A stretch of 21,077 bases of DNA from Bacteroidota bacterium (GCA_003242315.1 QGUY01000033.1:1-21077), one strand, 5' to 3'; counted from the first letter of the stretch, positions 1 to 7,711 are shown. The notes: generated from the sequence alone by a model not told the origin. Made by a program: numbers and translations.

Positions 1-911
1 GCGCCGTCAACTATTTTAACGACAAGACCGACTGCGTCAAGAACCAGATCACCGGTGAGTATGGTCCTGTGCCCGCTACGCAACGTGCCTACAAAGCCGC
101 TGGCATTCCTACAATCGTAGTTGGCGACCACAACTATGGCGAAGGATCTTCGCGCGAGCACGCGGCCATGCAACCTCGCCACCTCGGCATACGCGTGATC
201 CTTGTCAAGTCGTTTGCCCGCATTCACGAAACCAACCTAAAGAAGCAGGGCATGCTGGCTTTGACTTTTGCGGACGAAGCGGATTACGACAAGATTCTCG
301 AAGATGATACCATCGATATCATCGACCTTACAGAATTTGCACCCGGTAGACCACTGACGCTGGTGCTTCGCCATGCCGACGGCACAACCGACACGATCCT
401 TGCCAACCACTCCTACAATGCAGGGCAGATCGAATGGTTTAAGGCGGGATCGGCGCTCAACCGGATGGCACTGCAATTCGAAATCGAAAAGCATTCCAAC
501 GGAGCACCCCCAAGTAGGAAGGCACGCTCCTCCAGACCCAAAGTGGCTGTTAAGGTCGCTGTAAAGAAGTCCGTTAAGAAGTCCGCCCGTAAAGTTGCCG
601 GAAAAGCCGTCGCACCCAAGAAGGTCACTACGAAGAAGGCAACGGCAAAGGTCGCAGCTAAGAAAGCAGCAGCTAAGAAAGCAGCAGCCAAGAAGACAGT
701 CGGCAAGAAGGCAGCCGCTAAAAAGGCTGTGGTCAAGAAGAAGGCATCGGTAAAGAAATCCGTTAAGGCGGCAACCAAAAAAGTCGCCAGGAAAGCCGCA
801 GCCAATGCCCGCAAGATTGCACGCGGCGTTGTCCGCGCGAGGAAGGCCGCAGGTCGCAAGCTATCAGGACTGGTGAAAAAGGTTAAGAAGGCCGTTCGGA
901 AAAAGAAGTAG
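1..911 (+). CDS. Aconitate hydratase, C-terminal part, with Lys/Ala-rich tail (5' partial)
   Basis: This is the C-terminal swivel domain of an aconitase, the TCA-cycle [4Fe-4S] enzyme interconverting citrate and isocitrate. The reading frame is open from base 3 and enters from outside the window, so the GTG at 69 is not a start. Family signatures visible are GDHNYGEGSSREHAA, ending at the substrate-binding Ser-Arg-Glu-His region, then VKSFARIHETNLKKQG and FKAGSALN near the normal end of the enzyme. The wording resembles the mitochondrial-type aconitase common in Bacteroidota rather than AcnA or AcnB of enterics. After the usual end (about base 500) the frame continues without interruption into about 134 residues of Lys, Ala and Val, described separately. 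The stop (909-911) lies 3 bp from the stop of the convergent TonB receptor gene. Identity as aconitase is confident; the tail's role is unknown. Confidence 0.93.
   Translation, partial: AVNYFNDKTDCVKNQITGEYGPVPATQRAYKAAGIPTIVVGDHNYGEGSSREHAAMQPRHLGIRVILVKSFARIHETNLKKQGMLALTFADEADYDKILEDDTIDIIDLTEFAPGRPLTLVLRHADGTTDTILANHSYNAGQIEWFKAGSALNRMALQFEIEKHSNGAPPSRKARSSRPKVAVKVAVKKSVKKSARKVAGKAVAPKKVTTKKATAKVAAKKAAAKKAAAKKTVGKKAAAKKAVVKKKASVKKSVKAATKKVARKAAANARKIARGVVRARKAAGRKLSGLVKKVKKAVRKKK
507..908 (+). other. Histone H1-like Lys/Ala/Val-rich C-terminal tail of aconitase
   Basis: These codons encode about 134 residues beyond the normal aconitase C-terminus. I count about 43 Lys and 11 Arg, no Asp or Glu, and almost everything else is Ala, Val, Ser or Thr. 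The core is built from AAKKA/VKK-type repeats, resembling the C-terminal tail of histone H1 or bacterial H1-like proteins. The final part (about 240-280 in the frame starting at 69) is richer in Arg and ends KKVKKAVRKKK. The tail is probably disordered and should bind nucleic acid or another polyanion; this is inference from composition. The Lys codons mix AAG and AAA, and the frame is intact. Confidence 0.85.
654..698 (+). repeat. 15-bp tandem repeat, three copies, inside the Lys/Ala tail
   Basis: The unit gcagctaagaaagca occurs twice perfectly (654-668, 669-683) and a third time with three differences (684-698). Each unit encodes AAKKA. The period is a multiple of three, so copy-number change would lengthen or shorten the tail without shifting frame. 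Confidence 0.8.
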
Positions 912-914
912 GCT

Positions 915-3344
915 TCAGAGTTTTACCTGCAGCGTCAGATAATAATTGCGACCGTCCGATGGGAGGATACCCGGTCCCGGGTAACCGCTTGCGCGCCGCG
1001 TAAAGTACATGTTGTCGGTGAGGTTATTGACCCCCGTCTCCACGGTGAGGAACTTGTACGTGTACTTCGCCGCAATGTCCATCACGTGGTAAGCAGGGAT
1101 AAGTCCTTCAACAGCAGATGGTGTATAGGTTGCGTTGCTGACGTCGCTGTATTGCTTCGCCGTAAAGGCACCCTGCCAGGTTACCATTAGATCCTTCCAC
1201 TCCCAGGTCAATCCCGTCCGGATATTGTATCGGGGTACCAGTTCCACCTCCTTGCCATCGACGGCCGATTCTGCGCTGTTTACATAGACCGCATCGATCA
1301 CAGCAATATTGCCAAACACTGTCAACTTGTGGCTGCGTTCTTGCGGCAAAAAGAGATGCAACAAATCATACTGGCCAAAGGCTTCAATACCGACGTGGCG
1401 CGAGTCGGCGACGTTTGTCCGATATCGGTAAATCCCCTCGCGTAGTATCGATCCTATCCGACCTTCATACCGCAGGTAGAACACGCTGACGTCAAAATTG
1501 TATACGCCATCGTGGCCACCACGTGCACCGAGGTCGAAGTTAAAACCTTCCTCGTCAGTGATCTCCGGATCAACCCTCTGGTTCGGATTCACCACCCGAA
1601 TGTCGTTAAAGTTTATCGCGCGGTAGTTTTGCGAGAAATTGCCATAAACTTCCATGCGTTCACTGGACCGATAGCTGACGCCCACGCCCGCGATGAGGAA
1701 GTTCCGAACGCGATCGCGTTCTTCAAAAACCTGGAAAGTGGAGTCTTCCGCAATGCCAGTGTCAGGATTCGGACGGAGGATGCTTTTCTTATAGTAACCC
1801 TTGGCTTTTGTCTGTATCCGTTCGAAACGAATCCCGGGTGTTACACTCAACTTTTCCGTAAGGTTGAAGATGTTTTCAGCAAAAAACGACTCGTTGTTTC
1901 CGGGAAAATCATAGTTCGAGCCTTCGAGATCGTCCGGGTTGAGAAAACGAAACGTTGCCTCACTCCCATCCGGCGCCATCCCCTGACGTCGATACGTAAA
2001 CCCATGATAATACCGCGTGCCCAGGACCAGCGCAGCGGGATTTCTTCCAGCAGTATAATGGTGAACGAACCGAAGTTCCCCGCCGAAGTTTGTGAAGTCG
2101 TCGGAGAATAAATCGCGCGGACCACCATCATCAGCACGGTCGATACGGCCCAGGTTACCTAAGGCGTCGCGTGCACCCAGGAGTCCGAACAACCTCACAT
2201 TCATCCGCCAGCTGTCCGACAGCTTTCCATCGGCAAGCACCGCGATCAAATTCCAGTTCACTTTGAACCAGTTTCTTTCGCGGATAGACTGACGCGGATT
2301 CTCCTGGAACATCGCATCCGTCAACCCGCCTGGCTGCCTGGCAAGGTAATCCATATGCGTGTACTGCGTCGTGACGCTGAGCTTGTCCGACACCGGCACC
2401 GTCAAAGAAACATAGCCCGTGTTTTGGTCAAACTCTGAGTTTGGTCTCCACCCATCAGCATGCTTGTGGTGATAGAACCCATAATACCGGACCTTCCCCT
2501 TGGTGCCGCCGACGCTGTTGAAAGAATTAAAGAGTCCAAAAGATCCCAACGACTGGCGACTGACGATTTCCAGCGGGCGCGACGTGGGTCCATCCTTCAT
2601 CACGAAATTCAACAAGCCACCGAATTGGGTTCCATACTGAAGTGAAGCGGCTCCGCGCACAACTTCAATGCGTTCGACGGCCTCCGTGGGTGGAACGTAG
2701 TAGCTTTCAGGATACCCAAGTGCATCCGCGCTGATGTCGTAACCGTTTTGACGGACATTGAAGTTTGAAGTGCGGTTCGGATCAAGTCCACGAGCCCCGA
2801 TGCCCAGTTGAAGTCCGGCACCATCACTCTCGTAGATGTTGAGTCCTGGAACTTTAGCGTAAATCTGCCGTGCGTTGTTCGTCGCAAGGTTGGCAGCCAT
2901 GTCGCCGATTTCGATCACCTCGGTCTTTTTCGACTCGTAGATCGCAGCGCCTTCAAGACCACTAAGTCGTCGAATGCCACCATTGCTGACCCGGTGATCC
3001 TCTACGGTTACAGTCTGCAGAACGTCGCGGATTTCCTCGAGGCGAACGTCAAGCCGGTTATCACCTGTGCGCAGGGTGATGCTGATCTCCTGCAGTGCCT
3101 TTTCGGGCGCAAACACTGAGACGCGGTGAGCGCCCGCGGGAAGATCGGTGATCCTGAATTCCCCATTCGCATTTGTCGTCGCGCCACGCGAAACGGAATG
3201 CACGAACACTTCTGCGCCTTCGATGGCAGCGCCGCTGTTGCCGTCCTTAACGGAACCGATTAGCGTGCATTGCGCGAACAGGGTGTGGCCAGTCGCGAAA
3301 AGGACTCCGAACGTCAGGGTAATATGGAATACCAGATTCTTCAT
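915..3344 (-). CDS. TonB-dependent outer-membrane receptor, FecA-like
   Basis: This 809-residue protein is an outer-membrane gated porin that takes up a chelated substrate, driven by TonB. Residues 1 to about 25 form a signal peptide ending FAQ. Residues about 26-105 are a carboxypeptidase-regulatory-like beta-sandwich (GSVKDGNSGAAIEGAEVFV), the usual Bacteroidota N-terminal module. The plug follows (about 107-250) with IEVVRGAASLQYGTQFGG, and the rest is the barrel. The plug stretch GARGLDPNRTSNFNVRQNG resembles ferric-citrate-type (FecA) receptors, but no FecA signalling domain is present, so substrate is uncertain. The protein ends in Leu rather than the common terminal aromatic residue. 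Its ATG overlaps the stop of the HTTM gene by 4 nt (ATGA), making it the last gene of the leftward operon. Confidence 0.92.
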   Translation of the reverse strand: MKNLVFHITLTFGVLFATGHTLFAQCTLIGSVKDGNSGAAIEGAEVFVHSVSRGATTNANGEFRITDLPAGAHRVSVFAPEKALQEISITLRTGDNRLDVRLEEIRDVLQTVTVEDHRVSNGGIRRLSGLEGAAIYESKKTEVIEIGDMAANLATNNARQIYAKVPGLNIYESDGAGLQLGIGARGLDPNRTSNFNVRQNGYDISADALGYPESYYVPPTEAVERIEVVRGAASLQYGTQFGGLLNFVMKDGPTSRPLEIVSRQSLGSFGLFNSFNSVGGTKGKVRYYGFYHHKHADGWRPNSEFDQNTGYVSLTVPVSDKLSVTTQYTHMDYLARQPGGLTDAMFQENPRQSIRERNWFKVNWNLIAVLADGKLSDSWRMNVRLFGLLGARDALGNLGRIDRADDGGPRDLFSDDFTNFGGELRFVHHYTAGRNPAALVLGTRYYHGFTYRRQGMAPDGSEATFRFLNPDDLEGSNYDFPGNNESFFAENIFNLTEKLSVTPGIRFERIQTKAKGYYKKSILRPNPDTGIAEDSTFQVFEERDRVRNFLIAGVGVSYRSSERMEVYGNFSQNYRAINFNDIRVVNPNQRVDPEITDEEGFNFDLGARGGHDGVYNFDVSVFYLRYEGRIGSILREGIYRYRTNVADSRHVGIEAFGQYDLLHLFLPQERSHKLTVFGNIAVIDAVYVNSAESAVDGKEVELVPRYNIRTGLTWEWKDLMVTWQGAFTAKQYSDVSNATYTPSAVEGLIPAYHVMDIAAKYTYKFLTVETGVNNLTDNMYFTRRASGYPGPGILPSDGRNYYLTLQVKL

Positions 3345-4726
3345 TGATTGAGGTCAACGATCCATTTTTTATGCCGGAACCCGTCGCGCTCCTGTGTAAG
3401 GTCTACCTGGTCGTCGATGAACAACCGCGAACCTCTGCCATTCAGTGTCACGTATGCCTCAGCACGAACGATGGCGTCGTTCATTCCTTCGGCGCGATAT
3501 TTTTCTTCCAGGAAGTGCGCAAACTGCAGGATCATATCCGGCTGTGTAGACATCATCTTCTCCTGAATGGGTGTGAGGTAGTCGCCGGGCATAACATCCC
3601 ACCGTTTTCCTGTAATCGGGTCCTCAACATGGAACACCACGTATCCTGCCTTCTCCATCAGCATAACACGCCATGAGAACCTGTATCCCTGCTCCGTCCA
3701 GAACAGGTCGCCGGGATAGAGAAGGTAACGCCAGGGAGCGAGCACCTGAATAACGATGAATACTGCCATGAATCCGGTAATGATGCGGGGAACAGGAAGA
3801 ATCTTTGTGGTATTGGAGGTGTCCGGGCGAGGGATGGTGTTAAGTCTCAGGCGAAGGACAGCAGCCAACCTTTCGAGAAGCCTGGTGTGAAATGTTGGTG
3901 AAAAAAATATCAGTGTGCTGAGGATCATGATGAAGGGGAACATCCCGATCGGAAACAGCATCCACGTGATCATATGAAAGCCGATGACGGCGATGTAGGC
4001 CCAGGGCCGCGTCCGGGCGTTGAGAAGGAAGAAGACGATCGTGAGATCGTACAGCGCCCCCATCCAACTGAAAGCATAGGCGGCGAACGCCGTTGACAAA
4101 AAGCCACCGATGACCGGAAGGTGACTCTGCGCCGGCAGCCAAATGCGAAGCGGCATGGCATCCAGGAGCCATTCCGCATTGAGCTTGGCGATGCCGGCGT
4201 AGATGTACACGATAGCCAACTGAAGCTTTAAGATCGTCACGCTCCATGCCGGTACCTCTCCTGCCGCGAGCGTTGGCTTGCGAAGCATATCGAGAGAGAA
4301 AGCGCGGTTAGCAGGCACAAAGCAGAGGAGCAGCGCCACCAGGCTAACGAAGTAATAATGATTGAGATAGTAGGTCTTGTCGATGAGTTCAACATAGGTG
4401 AACGACAGGAAGAACAACGCGGCAGACAGCCGATAACGCCAGCCGAGCATAATCCCTATCGCCGATGCCAGCATGATGCCGAACAGCGCGTACATGCCCA
4501 CCGGCCCAGGGGCCGTCACCCATTCAAAGCCGTAGTAAGTAAAGTGTACCTCCGGCTCAATGTAGAACTCGCGGATCCAGCCGTTGGCCCAAAAGCGGAC
4601 TACGCTGATGGCCATCATTAACCCGAAGACGATACGGAAGGTGACCAGAGGCGCAATGGGCGTAGGTTCATACCATGCCGACCTCAACGCATTAACTAAC
4701 CGGCTGTGCAAGCTAATCGCCGTCAT
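3341..4726 (-). CDS. HTTM-domain integral membrane protein (vitamin K gamma-carboxylase-like)
   Basis: A 461-residue polytopic membrane protein with several hydrophobic segments in residues about 25-280, then a soluble C-terminal domain (about 320-461). The segment IYAGIAKLNAEW (Lys181) matches by motif the AGVKKLDADW region of human gamma-glutamyl carboxylase that holds its catalytic Lys218; NHYYF at about 122 is another conserved patch of HTTM proteins. The family is called HTTM (horizontally transferred transmembrane), and most bacterial members have no proven reaction. The start overlaps the end of the imelysin gene by 14 nt and its stop overlaps the TonB receptor start by 4 nt, so it is translationally tied to the uptake genes. 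It might modify or help export one of the operon's lipoproteins; that is inference only. Confidence 0.85.
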   Translation of the reverse strand: MTAISLHSRLVNALRSAWYEPTPIAPLVTFRIVFGLMMAISVVRFWANGWIREFYIEPEVHFTYYGFEWVTAPGPVGMYALFGIMLASAIGIMLGWRYRLSAALFFLSFTYVELIDKTYYLNHYYFVSLVALLLCFVPANRAFSLDMLRKPTLAAGEVPAWSVTILKLQLAIVYIYAGIAKLNAEWLLDAMPLRIWLPAQSHLPVIGGFLSTAFAAYAFSWMGALYDLTIVFFLLNARTRPWAYIAVIGFHMITWMLFPIGMFPFIMILSTLIFFSPTFHTRLLERLAAVLRLRLNTIPRPDTSNTTKILPVPRIITGFMAVFIVIQVLAPWRYLLYPGDLFWTEQGYRFSWRVMLMEKAGYVVFHVEDPITGKRWDVMPGDYLTPIQEKMMSTQPDMILQFAHFLEEKYRAEGMNDAIVRAEAYVTLNGRGSRLFIDDQVDLTQERDGFRHKKWIVDLNQ

Positions 4727-5828
4727 TATCCTGGTAAGTAATCAGTATCCCAAGGGCTGACATCATGTCTGCTTTCAGCAGAACCACCAGCTTCTGTAAC
4801 TCCTGATAGGCTGCCATAGCTGGATCGGGATTCTGCTCCACAGTCTCCGAATAAGGCTCAGGAATGGCGGCTATCTTGGTTAACGCAAGATCGATCTGAG
4901 AAGCGATGACGCTCGCTAACGCGTCTCCATTGTGCCGCGCATTCAGTGCGGTAAGGTAATCATCGAACCCAACGCCGTCTGTTTTTCCTTTACCCAAGTA
5001 AAGATTCTGCAAACCTTTAATGGATTCGACGGCAAGGAGAATGGACTGTTGTGCATAAAGGGCTTCGCAGTTGGCGGGTATCGGAACGTTGAGCGAACGG
5101 ACGCCGAGGGGTATACCGATCTTGCCATCCCGCACATCACTCTCGCAGTATTGGATGGCACCATTGAGCAACATGCCTGTTGCGCTCCCGACATCGTTAC
5201 CCGTGAGACTGACAAAAGTTCCGAGATAATTATCTCCTGCAGGAGACCATCGTTCATACACGGCATCACATCGTGCTCTGAGATCTTCAACAACATCAAG
5301 GAGGTACTGACGTCGCGCCGACGCTTCGTCGTCAGAATCGAACAGTTCGACGACGTTTTCTGCATCGGGGTTCTCGCCATAAAGCAGATAGTCAAGCGCA
5401 GCGAATCCCTTCGCCGAGTTGCTGCTAATGGCGTTGAGGTCATACGATCCCGAGGATATATTGTCGTCGATCTTGATGCGGCTTATCGGGTAGGTGTTGA
5501 CGGACGCGTTGAATATCAGGTTATCGGCTGGTCCGAAGTTAAAGTATCCGCAATGCTGGAAGGCTACATAGGCTGACAGCCAGGCGTCGCGCAGTTTCCC
5601 CAGGGTCTGCTCGTTGCGTGTTTCGGTAAACTCGATGGCTGCCTCCTCCAGCCTCGCAGCCCTGCGGGCAAGCGAGTCGTAAGCAGGGACAATAATGTTC
5701 ACACCCAGGTTCTCCAGCAAAGGCCCGCGGTCGAAACCCGGGGAGTTCGACGACTCCTTATCGCACGACGCCGCCACCGCGGAGATCACGAGCAAGATCG
5801 AAGCTTTTAGGAATCGGTGCCGTATCAT
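4713..5828 (-). CDS. Imelysin-family (peptidase M75-like) lipoprotein
   Basis: A 371-residue lipoprotein with a signal ending in AASC (lipid-anchored Cys22) followed by DKESS, predicted to sit at the periplasmic or cell surface. The body is helical and matches imelysin/insulin-cleaving-protease-like proteins, which are iron-regulated and linked to iron uptake rather than to proven proteolysis. The signature region is GFAALDYLLYG (residues 141-151). In classical members this is GxHxxE; here His is Ala and Glu is Asp, so the metal site is altered, although divergence at this motif seems common in Bacteroidota imelysins of this neighbourhood. It is the second gene of the operon, 6 nt after DUF4856 and overlapping HTTM by 14 nt. 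Confidence 0.88.
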   Translation of the reverse strand: MIRHRFLKASILLVISAVAASCDKESSNSPGFDRGPLLENLGVNIIVPAYDSLARRAARLEEAAIEFTETRNEQTLGKLRDAWLSAYVAFQHCGYFNFGPADNLIFNASVNTYPISRIKIDDNISSGSYDLNAISSNSAKGFAALDYLLYGENPDAENVVELFDSDDEASARRQYLLDVVEDLRARCDAVYERWSPAGDNYLGTFVSLTGNDVGSATGMLLNGAIQYCESDVRDGKIGIPLGVRSLNVPIPANCEALYAQQSILLAVESIKGLQNLYLGKGKTDGVGFDDYLTALNARHNGDALASVIASQIDLALTKIAAIPEPYSETVEQNPDPAMAAYQELQKLVVLLKADMMSALGILITYQDNDGD

Positions 5829-5834
5829 AGTCTA

Positions 5835-6959
5835 TTAAAGAGCGTCTTTAACGTTAGCCAGTTCGGGGAAAGCATCAACCAGGAGATCAATTGCTTCGTC
5901 AAGGCCCGACAGGTCCGTCTCTGGTAGTTCCCAGAAGTTTTCACCGATGTGTGTCTCCAGGATCTCGTTGATCGTAGCATCACTGATCCTCTTCTTCGGG
6001 CTGATGCGGAGTGCGCGGATGAACATGTATCCTTCGGACAACGCGTGAAGTGCTTCACCAAACGAAGATTCACCTTCACCGAGCAATTCCTTTGCTGTGT
6101 TCAGGTAGTGAATTGCCGTTGCGGCTGTCACCAACTCAAAACCCTTATATATGATCTCGCGCTGTTCATTCTTGACAGGATAGTTCTTTGCAACAATTGC
6201 AGCGCGGCCGGTGAGGAACGCGTCCATGAGCATTTTGTTAGAGCCAATCAGCGGGTCGCGACCGTTGCTGTAGTTCGCAAAGAACCTGAGATTTTGTGTG
6301 TTGTTCGGGAAGTCTACAGGAACACCCCAATATCCGAACGCCTCATCCCAGTGATGCTCCATCGGCGTGTAATTGTTGGCGCCATCAAGTTCGGTGTTCT
6401 CTACCTCATCGCCGACGCGGGAATCCGTCATGTACACGTTAAAGATCTGGTGAAGGAACACTGAACCCATGATCCCTTTTTCAAAGGTTTGCGTGAATTC
6501 GTGACCGTTGGCATCAACCAGCATTGTTGACCCATTCTTGCGTGTGATGTACCCGGCTGTTCCATTGGCGGCGCTGAGGCCCGCCACACTGGCATTCTCG
6601 GCATCGATAAACAGGTCTTCAAAGAAGGCCACGTCAGCGGGAAAGGTTTTGTCCTTGAGTTGCCGGTCGGACGTGAAAGAAAAGTTGCCGTCGCCATCGC
6701 CCCCGGCGTTTTCGTACATTGCCAGAAGCGTCTCAGCATCGAGGACTATTTCCTTCTTGTCGCCCTTCTGAAAGTAGGCCTTGATTTCCGAGGTTTGGTT
6801 CAGTCGGTCAGTCTGGCCACCATAGTAAACGGACGACTGTCCGTTTCTTGTAAACTCATAAGTATCAGGCACTTGTAGGGCGGGGCCGCTATCGTCATCA
6901 TCATTACAGGAAAGGACGATAAGAGCGGAGAGGAAAAGGCAGGGGAAGAAAAACTTCAT
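5835..6959 (-). CDS. DUF4856-domain lipoprotein
   Basis: A 374-residue lipoprotein whose signal ends VLSC (Cys18), followed by an Asp run (NDDDD) and then a DUF4856-type body. Recognisable stretches are YEFTRNGQSSVYYGGQTDR near residue 35, the EKGIMGSVFLHQIFNVYM region, and HHWDEAFGYWGVP, rich in His, Asp and aromatics and possibly a ligand or metal site. DUF4856 proteins have no established function but repeatedly sit beside imelysin and TonB receptor genes in Bacteroidota. This is the first gene of the leftward operon. Its ATG follows AATAAGG, with a candidate promoter and two palindromic repeats just upstream. Confidence 0.86.
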   Translation of the reverse strand: MKFFFPCLFLSALIVLSCNDDDDSGPALQVPDTYEFTRNGQSSVYYGGQTDRLNQTSEIKAYFQKGDKKEIVLDAETLLAMYENAGGDGDGNFSFTSDRQLKDKTFPADVAFFEDLFIDAENASVAGLSAANGTAGYITRKNGSTMLVDANGHEFTQTFEKGIMGSVFLHQIFNVYMTDSRVGDEVENTELDGANNYTPMEHHWDEAFGYWGVPVDFPNNTQNLRFFANYSNGRDPLIGSNKMLMDAFLTGRAAIVAKNYPVKNEQREIIYKGFELVTAATAIHYLNTAKELLGEGESSFGEALHALSEGYMFIRALRISPKKRISDATINEILETHIGENFWELPETDLSGLDEAIDLLVDAFPELANVKDAL

Positions 6960-6961
6960 CC

Positions 6962-6983
6962 TTATTTAGATTATTTTTAAATA
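6962..6983. promoter_or_regulatory. Candidate metalloregulator operator, copy 1 (AT-rich palindrome)
   Basis: A 22-bp site with outer arms TTATTTA and TAAATA around an AT-rich core. It matches the site at 7000-7021 at 17 of 22 positions, the two starting exactly 38 bp apart. It lies between the predicted transcription start and the DUF4856 start codon, where a bound repressor would block transcription. A Fur- or DtxR-family regulator is the natural guess next to iron genes; this is inference. Confidence 0.45.
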
Positions 6984-6988
6984 GGCCA

Positions 6989-7019
6989 CAATGTTATCAT
7001 TATTTAGAATTAATTCAAA
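6989..7019 (-). promoter_or_regulatory. Candidate promoter of the DUF4856-imelysin-HTTM-TonB operon
   Basis: Read on the minus strand, TTTG (7016-7019) is followed after 19 nt by TAACATTG (6989-6996). This fits the Bacteroidota primary sigma consensus TTTG-N19/20-TAnnTTTG with one mismatch in the downstream box. Transcription would start near 6982, about 23 nt before the DUF4856 ATG. The palindromic repeat at 7000-7021 covers the upstream box and spacer. Confidence 0.45.
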
Positions 7020-7021
7020 TA
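7000..7021. promoter_or_regulatory. Candidate metalloregulator operator, copy 2 (AT-rich palindrome)
   Basis: This copy has a perfect 10-bp palindrome GAATTAATTC at its centre, flanked by TTATTTA on the left and AAATAA on the right, so it is an inverted repeat apart from one extra A. It overlaps the upstream box of the candidate operon promoter. It is the better palindrome of the pair. Confidence 0.5.
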
Positions 7022-7105
7022 AAAAAATGTTTGTCGTGCCTCTCCTCACGGACCGACCCGTGGGGGCGAAGCTTTATTCATTCTGATTCCAAAGAAGCTC
7101 TGTTT

Positions 7106-7136
7106 TTTGCGGCTGTGGGGGCGGTGATTTATCTTG
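7106..7136 (+). promoter_or_regulatory. Candidate promoter of the ferritin gene
   Basis: TTTG (7106-7109), a 20-nt spacer, then TATCTTG (7130-7136), close to the Bacteroidota TAnnTTTG box but one T shorter. The predicted transcription start is near 7142, giving a leader of about 18 nt before the ATG at 7160. Confidence 0.4.
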
Positions 7137-7159
7137 GCTCACACTAATTTTTTCTCTCT

Positions 7160-7711
7160 ATGAAACAGCAGATTGTGACCCCCAAGCGCTCCCTGACCAA
7201 GGAAACTGAAGCCTTGTTGAACAAGCAGATTGAAATGGAAGGCAAATCCTCCGCGGCATACCTTTCCATGGCCTCCTGGTGCGAAACGAAGGGATACGAC
7301 ACGTCTTCCCAGTTCCTTTACAAGCATTCCGAGGAAGAGCGCATGCACATGCTGAAGCTGTTTCACTACATTAATGCTGCGGGTGGGCACGCCATTCAAC
7401 CGGAAATCAGCGGCATTAAGCACTCATTCAAGAGCCTCAGGGAGGTATTCAATGACGTGCTCACGCACGAACTTGAGGTTACAAAATCCATAAACCACAT
7501 CGTCGACCACTGCTTTTCTATCAAGGACTTCGCGACGTTCAACTTCCTGCAATGGTATGTCATGGAGCAGCGGGAAGAAGAAACGTTGGCGCGCAGGGCG
7601 GTGGAGCTCTTCGACATCATCGGCGAAGAGGGCGTCGGCCTGTGGATGATCGATCAGGAGATCGGAAAGCTGGAGATGTACGCCGCAAAGAGCTCAGGTA
7701 CTACGACTTAA
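7160..7711 (+). CDS. Ferritin (FtnA-like, non-heme)
   Basis: A 183-residue four-helix-bundle ferritin that oxidises Fe(II) and stores iron in a cytosolic 24-mer. By comparison with E. coli FtnA, the ferroxidase residues are all present with an offset of 10: Glu27, Tyr34, Glu60, His63 (SEEERMHM), Glu104 and Gln137 with Glu140 (EQREEE). The stretch TFNFLQWYV is nearly identical to the E. coli protein. It has about 10 extra N-terminal residues with basic character (TPKRSLTKE). It is divergent from the TonB/imelysin operon across a 200-bp region containing both candidate promoters and the two palindromes, so coordinate iron control is plausible. A hairpin follows the gene. Confidence 0.95.
   Translation: MKQQIVTPKRSLTKETEALLNKQIEMEGKSSAAYLSMASWCETKGYDTSSQFLYKHSEEERMHMLKLFHYINAAGGHAIQPEISGIKHSFKSLREVFNDVLTHELEVTKSINHIVDHCFSIKDFATFNFLQWYVMEQREEETLARRAVELFDIIGEEGVGLWMIDQEIGKLEMYAAKSSGTTT

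Noticed and set aside
413..859. Minus-strand 148-residue ORF rich in Ala, Phe and Leu
   Set aside because: It is the antisense shadow of the Lys/Ala tail (AAG read in reverse gives CTT); no signal of its own and it would oppose a clear gene.
1512..2111. Plus-strand 199-residue ORF inside the TonB receptor gene
   Set aside because: Antisense shadow; composition shows no recognisable domain and the minus-strand receptor is unambiguous.
7043..7066. GC-rich hairpin (9-bp stem with two G-U pairs) upstream of ferritin
   Set aside because: It lies upstream of the candidate ferritin promoter and has no T tract, and on the minus strand the wobble pairs become mismatches. No role can be supported.
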